Assembly (NCBI RefSeq): GCF_010730745.1
Contig: NZ_AP022615.1
Coordinates: 186,001-250,000 of the forward strand
Direction: 5' to 3'
Source: Mycobacterium heidelbergense
GTDB lineage: Bacteria; Actinomycetota; Actinomycetes; Mycobacteriales; Mycobacteriaceae
DNA: 64,000 nt
The position numbers were made by a program, and so were the translations under genes. The notes below the pieces were generated by a model. That model searched no databases, was not told the DNA's origin, and saw only the letters and a program-made list of their open reading frames with translations. Below, one piece after another: positions 23,439-32,612 of the stretch (position 1 is the first letter of the stretch; the number at the start of each line of letters is the position of its first letter).

Positions 23439-24785
23439 CTATCGTGCCACTTCCGCATTGAGGGCCTCGGCGGCTCGTCCGGCCGCCCCGACGCACGCCG
23501 GCACGCCGATGCCGTCGAGGTAGCTGCCGGCCACGGCGAGGGCCGGCGGCAGGCCGGCGCGCAGCTCGGCGACCAGGTCGGCGTGGCCGGGGCCGTACTG
23601 CGGCATGGCGTCGATCCAGCGCTGGACGCGGGCGTCGACCGGGCCGACGGCAACGCCGAAGACGGTGGCCAGGTCGCCCAGCGCCCAGGCGAGTAGCTCG
23701 TCGTCGGAAGTGCTTTTGGCCACGTCGTCGCCGAACCGCCCGAACGACAGCCGCAGCTGCTGGGTGTCCCCGCGGGAGCCCCACTTGCGCGATGAGAGCG
23801 TAATCGCCTTGGCCCGCAGCGGCTCGCCGGTGGCCACCAGCACGCCGGAGCACTGCGGGAACGGGGTGCCGGCGGGCACGGCGAGCGCCACCACCGCCGA
23901 CGACGCGCTGGCGATCCGGCCGGCGGCGGCCGAGCTGCGCGGCGCGACCTCGCGCACCAGGCGGGCCAGCCGTGGGGCCGGGACGGCCAGGACCACCGCG
24001 TCGGCGTGCCAGCGGGCGCCGGTGTCGTCGTGCAGCTCCCAGCCCGGCTCCAGCCGTTCCACCGCCGCGCGAACCCACCGCACCCGGCCGCGCTCGACGA
24101 GCTCGTCGATCAGCGTCTGGTAGCCGCCGTCCAGCGCCCCGAACACCGGCCCGCCGGCGTTCGGGGGCAGCGCCCGCCGGACCGCGTCGGTCAGGCTGGC
24201 GGCGCCGCCGTCGAGGGCCGCCGCCACGCCGGGGGCCGCCGCGCGCAGGCCGATCGTCGCCGCCGATCCCGCGTACACCCCGCTCAGCAGCGGGTCCACC
24301 GACCGGGCCACGACCTGCTCGCCGAACCGGTCGCCCACCAGCTCGGCGACCGCGGGATCGCCGCCGGGCCGCCACTCCAACGGCCGGGCGGGCTCGGCGT
24401 CGATGCGCGCGACCGTCGCCTCGTCGACCAGCCCCGCGACCGAGGCGGCCGACGACGGGATCCCGACGACCGTGCCGGCCGGCAGCGGGTGCAGGTCCCC
24501 CCGGCTGTAGATCAGCGGCCGGGCGCCGGTGGTGGACAGCCGGCGCCCCGACAGGCCCAGCTCGGCCAGCAGCGCCGGCATTTCGGGCCGGCGCAGCACG
24601 AACGCCTCGGCGCCCAGGTCCATCGGCCGCCCGCCGACCCGCTCGGTGCGCAATATCCCGCCCAGCCGGTCGGCGGGCTCGAACAGCGTGATCGTCGCGT
24701 CCTCACCCGCCGCCGCGCGCAGCCGGTAGGCCGCCGTGAGCCCCGAGATCCCGCCGCCCACAACGCAATACGAGCGGGGCCTCAT
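23439..24785 (-). CDS. hemY: HemY/CgoX porphyrinogen oxidase
   Basis: A 448-residue FAD-dependent oxidase. The dinucleotide fold is YCVVGGGISGLTAAYRLRA at the N-terminus, followed by FEPADRLGGILRTERVGG. The C-terminal VAGSYLDGIGVPACVGAAGRAAEAL is the second FAD-binding signature. In Actinobacteria the enzyme oxidises coproporphyrinogen III to coproporphyrin III, upstream of ferrochelatase and HemQ. ATG at 24785 overlaps the hemE stop by 4 bp. Homologue: Rv2677c. Also called hemG in some annotations. Confidence 0.92.
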   Translation of the reverse strand: MRPRSYCVVGGGISGLTAAYRLRAAAGEDATITLFEPADRLGGILRTERVGGRPMDLGAEAFVLRRPEMPALLAELGLSGRRLSTTGARPLIYSRGDLHPLPAGTVVGIPSSAASVAGLVDEATVARIDAEPARPLEWRPGGDPAVAELVGDRFGEQVVARSVDPLLSGVYAGSAATIGLRAAAPGVAAALDGGAASLTDAVRRALPPNAGGPVFGALDGGYQTLIDELVERGRVRWVRAAVERLEPGWELHDDTGARWHADAVVLAVPAPRLARLVREVAPRSSAAAGRIASASSAVVALAVPAGTPFPQCSGVLVATGEPLRAKAITLSSRKWGSRGDTQQLRLSFGRFGDDVAKSTSDDELLAWALGDLATVFGVAVGPVDARVQRWIDAMPQYGPGHADLVAELRAGLPPALAVAGSYLDGIGVPACVGAAGRAAEALNAEVAR

Positions 24786-25852
24786 AGCGAGTGGACCAGC
24801 GACACCAGCTCGGTCAGCACGCCGGGATCGGTCTCCGGCAGCACCCCGTGGCCCAGGTTGAAGACGTGGCCGGCCGCGCCCGCGTCGACGGCGCGGCGCC
24901 CGTCGTCGACCACGGCCCGCGCGGCGCGTTCGGCCACCGGCCACCCCGCCAGCAGCACCGCCGGATCGAGGTTGCCCTGCAGCGCCGTGCCGGGTTGGAC
25001 GCGGGTCGCGGCGTCGGTCAGGGAGGTTCGCCAGTCCACGCCGACCACCGTCGCCCCCGCCTGCGACATGGCGCCGAGCAACTCCGCGGTCCCCACCCCG
25101 AAATGCGTCATGGGCACGCCGCATTCCGCCAGGCCGGCGAACACCCGCGAGCTGTGCGGCAGCACGTAGTGGCGGTAGTCGGCCAGCGACAGCGTCCCCG
25201 CCCACGAGTCGAACACCTGGATGGCGTCCACCCCGGCGTCGACCTGGGCCCGCAGGAACGCGACGGTCAGGTCGGTCAGCTTGGACATCAGCGCGTGCCA
25301 GCTGGCGGGCTCGGCCAGCATCATCGCCTTGGTGCGGGCGTGGTTGCGGCTGGGACCGCCCTCGACGAGGTAGGACGCCAGCGTGAACGGCGCGCCGGCG
25401 AAACCGATCAGCGGCACGTCGCCCAGCGCGGCAACCAGCAGCGACACCGCCTCGTACACGGGCTGAATCGCTTGCGGGTCAAGGGGTTTCATCGCGTGGA
25501 CGTCGGCATCGGTGCGCACCGGGTGCGCGATCACCGGCCCGACGTCCGCGACGATGTCCAGCTCGACGCCCGCGGCGCGCAGCGGCACCACGATGTCGGA
25601 GAACAGGATCGCCGCGTCGACGCCGTGGCGACGGATCGGCTGCAGCGTGATCTCGCAGGCCACCTCGGGGCGCAAGCACGCCGCCAGCATGCTGTGCCGT
25701 TCGCGCAGCGCCCGGTACTCGGGCAGCGAGCGGCCGGCCTGCCGCATGAACCACACCGGCACCCGGCCGGGCTTGCGCCCGGTGACGGCGGCCAGGTACG
25801 GCGACTCGGGAAGCGCGCGACGGGCGCGCGCGGGGACGTCGGGGGTCTTCAT
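24782..25852 (-). CDS. hemE: Uroporphyrinogen decarboxylase HemE
   Basis: A 356-residue enzyme that decarboxylates uroporphyrinogen III to coproporphyrinogen III. Signatures: PVWFMRQAGRSLPEYRALR with the catalytic Arg pair, ILFSDIVVPLRAAG, GFAGAPFTLASYLVEGG, and FNLGHGVLPETDP at the C-terminus. ATG at 25852 (MKTPDVPAR) has GAGG just upstream; ATG at 25870 is an alternative lacking it. First gene of the operon hemE-hemY-hemQ-methyltransferase, divergent from echA15. Compared with the H37Rv protein as I recall it, about eight residues are missing after GAMSQ. Confidence 0.95.
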   Translation of the reverse strand: MKTPDVPARARRALPESPYLAAVTGRKPGRVPVWFMRQAGRSLPEYRALRERHSMLAACLRPEVACEITLQPIRRHGVDAAILFSDIVVPLRAAGVELDIVADVGPVIAHPVRTDADVHAMKPLDPQAIQPVYEAVSLLVAALGDVPLIGFAGAPFTLASYLVEGGPSRNHARTKAMMLAEPASWHALMSKLTDLTVAFLRAQVDAGVDAIQVFDSWAGTLSLADYRHYVLPHSSRVFAGLAECGVPMTHFGVGTAELLGAMSQAGATVVGVDWRTSLTDAATRVQPGTALQGNLDPAVLLAGWPVAERAARAVVDDGRRAVDAGAAGHVFNLGHGVLPETDPGVLTELVSLVHSL

Positions 25853-25884
25853 CGGCCTCAATGCTGCCATGCGCCGACATTGCG

Positions 25885-25890
25885 TAACAT
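25885..25890 (+). promoter_or_regulatory. -10 element for leaderless echA15
   Basis: TAACAT lies 8 nt before the echA15 ATG in a 46-bp divergent intergenic space. A transcript starting at the usual distance from this -10 would begin at or within a base or two of the A of the start codon, and there is no ribosome site, so the mRNA should be leaderless. Confidence 0.55.
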
Positions 25891-25898
25891 CGACGCCG

Positions 25899-26705
<807 letters not shown>

Positions 26706-26870
26706 GCAGGCTCGATACCGGCCACCATGAGGCCTGATAACGGCTTGGTCGCGACGGGTGCGCCATCCGGCGCGCCTGTTCCCGCTTGTCGGCCGAGGGG
26801 TCTACCGTCGAGTTTTGGGACCCGCGCCCGCGACGATGCGGAGCGGGAGCGACGAAGAGGAGCGACCCCG

Positions 26871-27464
26871 TTGACCTCAGCTGAACCGGCCCCATTCCGC
26901 GAGGCGGTGACGGCGATGAACGCCGTCACCGTGCGGCCGGAGATCGAGCTGGGCCCGATCCGACCGCCGCAGCGGCTGGCGCCCTACAGCTACGCGCTCG
27001 GGGCCGAGGTCAAACACCCCGACCTCGACGTCATCCCCGAACGGTCCGAGGGCTTGACCAACGAAGAGGCGTTCGGTCGCCTGATCCTGCTGTACGACCC
27101 CGACGGCGCCGACGCCTGGGACGGGAACATCCGCCTGGTGGCCTACATCCAGGCCGACCTGGACCCCAGCGAGGCCGTCGATCCCCTGCTGCCGGAGGTC
27201 GCGTGGAGCTGGCTGGTCGATGCGCTGCAGTCGCGCCTGCAGCAGGTCACCGCGCTGGGCGGCACCGTCACCGCGACCACGTCGGTGCGCTACGGCGACA
27301 TCTCCGGGCCGCCGCGGGCCCACCAGCTCGAGCTGCGGGCGTCGTGGACGGCGACCACCCCGGCGGTCGGGGCCCACGTCGAGGCGTTCTGCGAAGTGCT
27401 GGAGCACGCCGCGGGTCTCCCGCCGGACGGCGTCACCAATCTGAGCTCGCGGTCCCGCGCCTGA
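26871..27464 (+). CDS. DUF3000 protein (Rv2680-like)
   Basis: About 197 residues. Conserved segments include RPEIELGPIRPPQRLAPYSYALGAEV, GRLILLYDPDGADAWDGNIRLVAYIQADLD and WSWLVDALQSRLQQ. This is a soluble actinobacterial family of unknown function. The start chosen is TTG at 26871, with AAGAGGAG 9 bp upstream; the next ATG (26916) would cut into the family. One base separates it from the RNase D-like gene, so they form one operon, as with Rv2680-Rv2681. Confidence 0.8.
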   Translation: MTSAEPAPFREAVTAMNAVTVRPEIELGPIRPPQRLAPYSYALGAEVKHPDLDVIPERSEGLTNEEAFGRLILLYDPDGADAWDGNIRLVAYIQADLDPSEAVDPLLPEVAWSWLVDALQSRLQQVTALGGTVTATTSVRYGDISGPPRAHQLELRASWTATTPAVGAHVEAFCEVLEHAAGLPPDGVTNLSSRSRA

Positions 27465-27465
27465 C

Positions 27466-28749
27466 ATGGGCGAACCGGCGACCCCTGGGCCCGGCAGCAC
27501 CCCACCCGAACCCACCCCCCTGGTCCAGCCGGCCGACGGGATTCCCGATCTCTCCGTGACCGTCCCCGAGATCGAGGCGGCCGCCCGGCTCCTGGCCCGC
27601 GGGCGCGGACCGTTCGCGGTGGACGCCGAGCGGGCGTCGGGTTTCCGCTACTCCAACCGGGCCTACCTGATCCAGATCCGGCGGGCCGGCGCCGGCACCG
27701 TGCTCATCGACCCGGTCAGCCACGGCGCCGACCCGCTGACGGCGCTGCGGCCCGTCGCCGAGGTGCTCGGCACCGACGAGTGGATCCTGCACTCCGCGGA
27801 CCAGGACCTGCCCTGCCTGGCCGAGGTCGGCATGCGCCCGCCGGCGCTCTACGACACCGAGCTCGCCGGGCGGCTGGCCGGATTCGACCGGGTGAACCTG
27901 GCGACCATGGTCGAGCGGCTCCTGGGCCTCGGGCTGGCCAAGGGCCACGGCGCGGCCGACTGGTCCAAGCGCCCCCTGCCCGCCGACTGGCTCAACTACG
28001 CGGCGCTGGACGTGGAGCTGCTGATCGAGCTGCGCGCCGCGATCTCGGGCGTGCTCGCCGAGCAAGGCAAAACGGAGTGGGCCACACAGGAATTCGACTA
28101 TCTGCGGATCTTCAAGGCGGGAGAGGACGGCGGCGAGCTGGCGCCGGCCGCGCGGCGGGAACGCTGGCGGCGCACGTCGGGGATCCATCGGGTGCGTGAC
28201 CCGCGCGGCCTGGCCGCGGTTCGCGAATTGTGGGCGGCGCGCGACCGCATCGCCCAGCGCCGCGACATCGCGCCCCGCCGCGTCCTGCCGGATTCGGCCA
28301 TCATCGACGCCGCCCTCACCGATCCGACGACGGTCGAGGGCCTCGTCAAACTGCCGGTGTTCGGGGGACGCAACCAGCGCCGCAGCGCCGAGGTCTGGTT
28401 CGCGGCGCTGGAGGCGGCCCGGCACAGCACGGATCCGCCGGACGAGGTCGAGGCGCCGAATGGGCCGCCACCGCCGGCGCGCTGGAGCCGGCGGAAGCCG
28501 GAGGCCGCGGCGCGGCTGGAGGCGTCGCGGGCCGGGCTGTCGGAGGTGTCGCAGCGGGTGGGTGTTCCCACGGAGAACCTGGTCTCACCCGACCTGGTGC
28601 GGCGCCTGTGCTGGGACTGGGAGACCGCGCCCGACGCGCTCGAGGCGGTCGACGGTTTCCTGCGCGCCGGCCACGCGCGGCCGTGGCAGCGAGAGCTCGT
28701 CGACCCCGTTTTGGCCCGGGCGCTGCAGCCGCCGGCCGACGACGGTTAG
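27466..28749 (+). CDS. RNase D-like 3'-5' exonuclease with HRDC domain (Rv2681-like)
   Basis: A 427-residue protein. The DEDDy exonuclease domain begins FAVDAERASGF (Asp53/Glu55), continues WILHSADQDLPCLAEVG and ends YAALDVELLIEL (Tyr-x3-Asp). A helical HRDC-type region follows (RELWAARDRIAQRRDIAPRRVLPDSAII), which binds nucleic acid. Likely role: 3' trimming of structured RNAs. ATG at 27466 immediately follows the DUF3000 stop. The 3' end overlaps the convergent dxs gene by 4 bp. Confidence 0.88.
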   Translation: MGEPATPGPGSTPPEPTPLVQPADGIPDLSVTVPEIEAAARLLARGRGPFAVDAERASGFRYSNRAYLIQIRRAGAGTVLIDPVSHGADPLTALRPVAEVLGTDEWILHSADQDLPCLAEVGMRPPALYDTELAGRLAGFDRVNLATMVERLLGLGLAKGHGAADWSKRPLPADWLNYAALDVELLIELRAAISGVLAEQGKTEWATQEFDYLRIFKAGEDGGELAPAARRERWRRTSGIHRVRDPRGLAAVRELWAARDRIAQRRDIAPRRVLPDSAIIDAALTDPTTVEGLVKLPVFGGRNQRRSAEVWFAALEAARHSTDPPDEVEAPNGPPPPARWSRRKPEAAARLEASRAGLSEVSQRVGVPTENLVSPDLVRRLCWDWETAPDALEAVDGFLRAGHARPWQRELVDPVLARALQPPADDG

Positions 28750-30659
28750 TCCAGGTGCTCGCGGATCTCCGCCTCCGCGACGCCGCTGCCCAAAGCCGCG
28801 ACCCAGCCGGTGATGCGGCGCGCCACATCCTGGTCGGTCAGCCCCTGGTCGGCCAGCACCTCGCCCCGCGAGGCGTGCTCGTAGAACCCCTGCGGCAGCC
28901 CGACGTCGCGGCAGGGCACGTCGATCTCCGCGCGCCGCAGCGCGGCCGACACCGCCGAGCCCACGCCGCCGTTGACGCCGTTGTCCTCGCACGTGACGAC
29001 CAGCTTGTGCCACGCCGCCAGTTCGAGGACGCCGTCGGAGACCGGCAGCACCCAGCGCGGGTCGATCACCGTCACCCCGATCCCCTGGTTGTGCAGCCGC
29101 TTGGCCACCGCCAACGCCATCGACGCGAACGCGCCGACGCCGACCAGCAGCACGTCGTGGTTCAAGCCGGGTGCCGGCACCGCGAGCACGTCGACACCCG
29201 AGTGGCGCTCCAGGGCCGGGATGTCTTCGCCCACATCGCCTTTGGGGAACCGGATCGCCGTCGGGCCGTCGTCGACGTCGAGGGCCTCGCCGAGTTCCTC
29301 GCGCAGCCGGGTCGCGTCGCGGGGCGCGGCCACCCGGATGCCGGGCACGATGTTCAGCATCGACAGGTCCCACATGCCGTTGTGGCTGGGGCCGTCGGAA
29401 CCGGTGACGCCGGCCCGGTCGAGCACCATGGTGACGGGCAGCCGGTGCAGCGCCACGTCCATCATGATCTGGTCGAAGGCCCGGTTGAGGAACGTCGAAT
29501 AGATGGCGACCACCGGGTGCATGCCGCCCATCGCCAGCCCGGCCGCCGACGTCAGCGCGTGCTGCTCGGCGATGCCGACGTCGAACAGGCGATCCGGGAA
29601 CTGCTGGCCGAACGCCGTCAGCCCGGTCGGGCCGGGCATCGCCGCCGTGATGGCGACGATGTCGCGGCGCCGCCTGCCGTAGCCGATGAGCGCGTCGGAG
29701 AAGGTCGCCGTCCAGCCCGGGCCGGCGACCTTGGTCGCCTGGCCGGTCGCCGGGTCGATCACGCCGCAGGAATGCATCTGCTCGGCCTCGTCGTCCTCGG
29801 CCGGCGCGTAGCCCATGCCCTTGCGGGTGACGACGTGCACGATCACCGGCCGCCCGAAGCCGCGGGCGTGGCGCAGCGCGGCCTCCACCGCGCGCTCGTC
29901 GTGGCCGTCGACCGGGCCGACGTACTTCAGGCCGAGGTCGGTGAACAGCAGCTGCGGCGACAGCGAGTCCTTGATACCGGCCTTGACGCTGTGCATGAAG
30001 CGGTAGGCGAGCTGGCCGATGAGCGGCAGCGAGCGCACCGCGTCGCGGCCCTTCTCCAGCACGTGTTCGTAGGCCGGCTGCAGCCGCAGCGTCGCGAGGT
30101 GGTCGGCGACGCCGCCGATGGTCGGCGCGTAGCTGCGGCCGTTGTCGTTGACCACGATGATCACCGGGCGGCGCGACGCGGCGATGTTGTTCAGCGCCTC
30201 CCAGCACATGCCGCCGGTGAGGGCGCCGTCGCCGACCACCGCGACCACGTGCCGGTTGCGCTGCCCGGTCAGCTCGAACGCCTTGGCCAGGCCGTCCGCG
30301 TAGGACAACGCCGCGCTGGCGTGGCTGGACTCCACCCAGTCGTGGTCGCTCTCGGCGCGCGACGGGTACCCCGACAGCCCGCCCTTTTTCCGCAGGCTCT
30401 CGAAGTCGTGGCTGCGGCCGGTCAGCATCTTGTGGACGTACGCCTGGTGGCCGGTGTCGAAGAGGATGGGGTCGTGCGGCGAGTCGAACACCCGGTGCAG
30501 CGCCAGCGTCAGCTCGACGACGCCGAGGTTGGGCCCCAGGTGCCCCCCGGTGGCGGCGACCTTGTGGATCAGGAACTCGCGAATCTCGGCGGCCAGATCG
30601 CATAGCTGCTGCTGGGAAAGGTGTTGCAGATCGGCGGGCCCGCGGATCTGTTCCAGCAT
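28746..30659 (-). CDS. dxs: 1-deoxy-D-xylulose-5-phosphate synthase Dxs
   Basis: A 637-residue thiamine-diphosphate enzyme that condenses pyruvate and glyceraldehyde-3-phosphate, the first step of the MEP isoprenoid pathway. The TPP site is VVGDGALTGGMCWEALNN; HVVTRKGMGYAPAE ends the first domain. In the transketolase pyrimidine domain the catalytic Glu lies in FDVGIAEQHALTSAAGLA, and RAGVTGSDGPSHNGMWDLS is characteristic. Length is normal. It provides precursors for decaprenyl phosphate, which AftC in this window depends on. Homologue: Rv2682c (dxs1). Confidence 0.97.
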   Translation of the reverse strand: MLEQIRGPADLQHLSQQQLCDLAAEIREFLIHKVAATGGHLGPNLGVVELTLALHRVFDSPHDPILFDTGHQAYVHKMLTGRSHDFESLRKKGGLSGYPSRAESDHDWVESSHASAALSYADGLAKAFELTGQRNRHVVAVVGDGALTGGMCWEALNNIAASRRPVIIVVNDNGRSYAPTIGGVADHLATLRLQPAYEHVLEKGRDAVRSLPLIGQLAYRFMHSVKAGIKDSLSPQLLFTDLGLKYVGPVDGHDERAVEAALRHARGFGRPVIVHVVTRKGMGYAPAEDDEAEQMHSCGVIDPATGQATKVAGPGWTATFSDALIGYGRRRRDIVAITAAMPGPTGLTAFGQQFPDRLFDVGIAEQHALTSAAGLAMGGMHPVVAIYSTFLNRAFDQIMMDVALHRLPVTMVLDRAGVTGSDGPSHNGMWDLSMLNIVPGIRVAAPRDATRLREELGEALDVDDGPTAIRFPKGDVGEDIPALERHSGVDVLAVPAPGLNHDVLLVGVGAFASMALAVAKRLHNQGIGVTVIDPRWVLPVSDGVLELAAWHKLVVTCEDNGVNGGVGSAVSAALRRAEIDVPCRDVGLPQGFYEHASRGEVLADQGLTDQDVARRITGWVAALGSGVAEAEIREHLD

Positions 30660-30740
30660 CCCGTCAGTCTACGCAGCGGCCGCCCGATCCCCGGTCCCTC
30701 AGTGCCCGGCCGGCCCGGTGGGCGGCCGGGCGCCCCGACG

Positions 30741-30746
30741 TATTGT
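30741..30746 (+). promoter_or_regulatory. -10 element for leaderless CBS-domain gene
   Basis: TATTGT sits 7 nt before the ATG at 30754, the spacing expected when the first transcribed base is the A of the start codon. No ribosome site is present between them. Confidence 0.5.
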
Positions 30747-30753
30747 CTGCACT

Positions 30754-31197
30754 ATGCGCGCCGCGGAACTCGCCGAGGACTTCCCGGTCGTCACCGTCGA
30801 CTCCGACGCGCTCGATGCCGCCCGCCTGCTCGCCGAGCACCGCCTGCCCGGGATCGTCGTCACCGACCGGTCCGGAAAGCCCTTCGCGGTGCTGCCGGCC
30901 TCCCAGGTCGTCCGGTTCATCGTGCCGAAATACGTCCAGGACGACCCCTCGCTGGCCGGCGTGCTCACCGAGTCCGTGGCCGACCGCGCCGCGGACAAGT
31001 TGGGCGGCAAGACGGTCGGGGACATGCTGCCCGAGCACCTGACCAATGTGCCGTGGGCGCAGGCGGACGACACGATCATCGAGGTGGCCGCCGTGATGGC
31101 GCGGCTGCGCAGCCCGCTGATCGCGGTGGTCAAAGACAAGGCGTTGGTCGGCGTCATCACCGCGTCGCGCCTGCTGGCCGCGGCCCTAAAACACTGA
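30754..31197 (+). CDS. CBS-domain protein (Rv2683-like)
   Basis: A 147-residue protein built of a CBS pair. The first unit spans LAEDFPVVTVDSDALDAARLLAEHRLPGIVVTDRSGKPFAVL; the second spans DMLPEHLTNVPWAQADDTIIEVAAVMARLRSPLIAVVKDKALVGVITASRLL. CBS pairs bind adenosine nucleotides and sense energy state, often for a neighbouring transporter. The next gene, 30 bp downstream, is a permease, supporting that reading. ATG at 30754, probably leaderless. Confidence 0.87.
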   Translation: MRAAELAEDFPVVTVDSDALDAARLLAEHRLPGIVVTDRSGKPFAVLPASQVVRFIVPKYVQDDPSLAGVLTESVADRAADKLGGKTVGDMLPEHLTNVPWAQADDTIIEVAAVMARLRSPLIAVVKDKALVGVITASRLLAAALKH

Positions 31198-31227
31198 CGC
31201 CAAACCCTTGAGCACACAGGACAATCG

Positions 31228-32517
31228 ATGAGCGTCGTCGCGGTCGCCGTGTTCGTCGTGGCCTACGCGCTGATCGCCAGCGACCGCGTGCACAAGACGC
31301 TGGTGGCGCTGGCCGGCGCGGCGATCGTGGTCGCCCTGCCGGTGATCGATTCCGACGACGTGTTCTACTCCCGCGACACCGGAATCGACTGGGACGTCCT
31401 GTTTTTGCTGCTGGGCATGATGATCATCGTCAGCGTGCTCCGGCAGACCGGCGTGTTCGAGTACACCGCGATCTGGGCCGCCAAGCGCGCCCGCGGCTCG
31501 CCGCTGCGCATCATGGTCCTGCTGGTGGTCGTCACCGCGATCGCGTCGGCCCTGCTGGACAACGTCACCACGGTGCTGCTGATCGCCCCGGTCACGCTGC
31601 TGGTGTGCGACCGGCTGGCGATCGGTCCGGCGCCGTTCTTGATGGCCGAGGCGTTCGCGTCGAACATCGGCGGCACCGCGACGTTGATCGGCGACCCGCC
31701 CAGCATCATCATCGCCAGCCGGGCGGGCCTGAGCTTCAACGACTTTCTGATCCATCTGGCCCCGATCGTGATCATCGTCCTCGGCGTCTTCGCCGCGTTG
31801 TTGCCGCGCCTGTTTCCGGGCGCGTTCGCCGTCGACCCCGAGCGGGTCGCCGACGTCATGTCGCTGGAGGAGCGCGAGGCCATCCGCGATCCCCGCCTGC
31901 TGATCAAATGCGACGTCGTCCTGATCGCGGTCCTGGCGGCGTTCGTCGCCCACGGCCCGCTGCACATGCAGCCGTCCATCGCGGCGCTGCTGGGCGCGGG
32001 CGTTCTCATCGTGATTTCCAGGCTGGAGCATTCCGACTACCTGGCCGGCGTCGAGTGGGACACGCTGTTGTTCTTCACCGGGCTGTTCGTGATGGTCGGG
32101 GCCCTGGTCAAGACCGGCGTCGTCAACGACCTGGCGAAGGCGGCCACCGCGGCGACCGGCGGGCACGCCCTGCTGACGACGATGGTGATACTCGCCGCGT
32201 CGTTCGTGCTCAGCGGCCTCATCAACAACGTCCCGTACGCCGCGACGATGGCGCCGATCGTCGCGCAGCTGGTTCCGTCGATCGCGGGCCACGCCGGCGC
32301 CCAGGCGCTGTGGTGGGCCCTGGTCCTCGGCACCGACCTGGGCGGCAACCTGACCGCCGTCGGCGCCAGCGCCAACGTCGTCATCCTCGGGATCGCCCGG
32401 CGCGCCGACAGCCCCATCTCCTTCTGGGAGTTCACCCGCAAGGGCGCGATCGTCACCGCGGTCTCCGCCGGGCTGTCCGCGCTCTACCTGTGGCTGCGGT
32501 ATTTCGTTTTCGGCTGA
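31228..32517 (+). CDS. arsA: ArsB/NhaD-superfamily anion permease (ArsA of H37Rv naming)
   Basis: A 429-residue membrane protein with about eleven helices in two halves. Ion-transporter superfamily signatures are ALLDNVTTVLLIAPVTLL, ASNIGGTATLIGDPPSIIIASRAGLSF and NNVPYAATMAPIVAQL, with TDLGGNLTAVGASANVVILG in the second half. H37Rv calls Rv2684 arsA although it is not an ATPase; an anion/proton exchange role (arsenite or another oxyanion) is inferred. H37Rv has a paralogue (arsB1) and an ABC transporter next; here the following gene is already the TrmA-like one. ATG at 31228. Confidence 0.88.
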   Translation: MSVVAVAVFVVAYALIASDRVHKTLVALAGAAIVVALPVIDSDDVFYSRDTGIDWDVLFLLLGMMIIVSVLRQTGVFEYTAIWAAKRARGSPLRIMVLLVVVTAIASALLDNVTTVLLIAPVTLLVCDRLAIGPAPFLMAEAFASNIGGTATLIGDPPSIIIASRAGLSFNDFLIHLAPIVIIVLGVFAALLPRLFPGAFAVDPERVADVMSLEEREAIRDPRLLIKCDVVLIAVLAAFVAHGPLHMQPSIAALLGAGVLIVISRLEHSDYLAGVEWDTLLFFTGLFVMVGALVKTGVVNDLAKAATAATGGHALLTTMVILAASFVLSGLINNVPYAATMAPIVAQLVPSIAGHAGAQALWWALVLGTDLGGNLTAVGASANVVILGIARRADSPISFWEFTRKGAIVTAVSAGLSALYLWLRYFVFG

Positions 32518-32520
32518 GGC

Positions 32521-32595
32521 GAGACTGCGGTGGCGGCGCCGAGCCTGCGCGTAGAGCGTGTGCAATCGCGTTACCGGCACCCTGAGCGCAGTCTC
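32521..32595. terminator. Hairpin with GAGACTGCG arms between convergent genes
   Basis: GAGACTGCG (32521-32529) and CGCAGTCTC (32587-32595) are perfectly complementary across a 57-nt interior, in the gap between the convergent permease and TrmA-like genes. The location suits a bidirectional terminator; the GCGAGACTG-type ends are like those of the hairpin at 21921 and may mark a small repeat family. Confidence 0.45.
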
Positions 32596-32612
32596 GGCGC
32601 GGCGGTGAAAGC

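Noticed and set aside
28230..30605. 791-codon open frame on the plus strand opposite dxs
   Set aside because: It is an antisense shadow of dxs, produced by high-GC codon bias. Composition is Arg/His/Gln-rich without any family motif.
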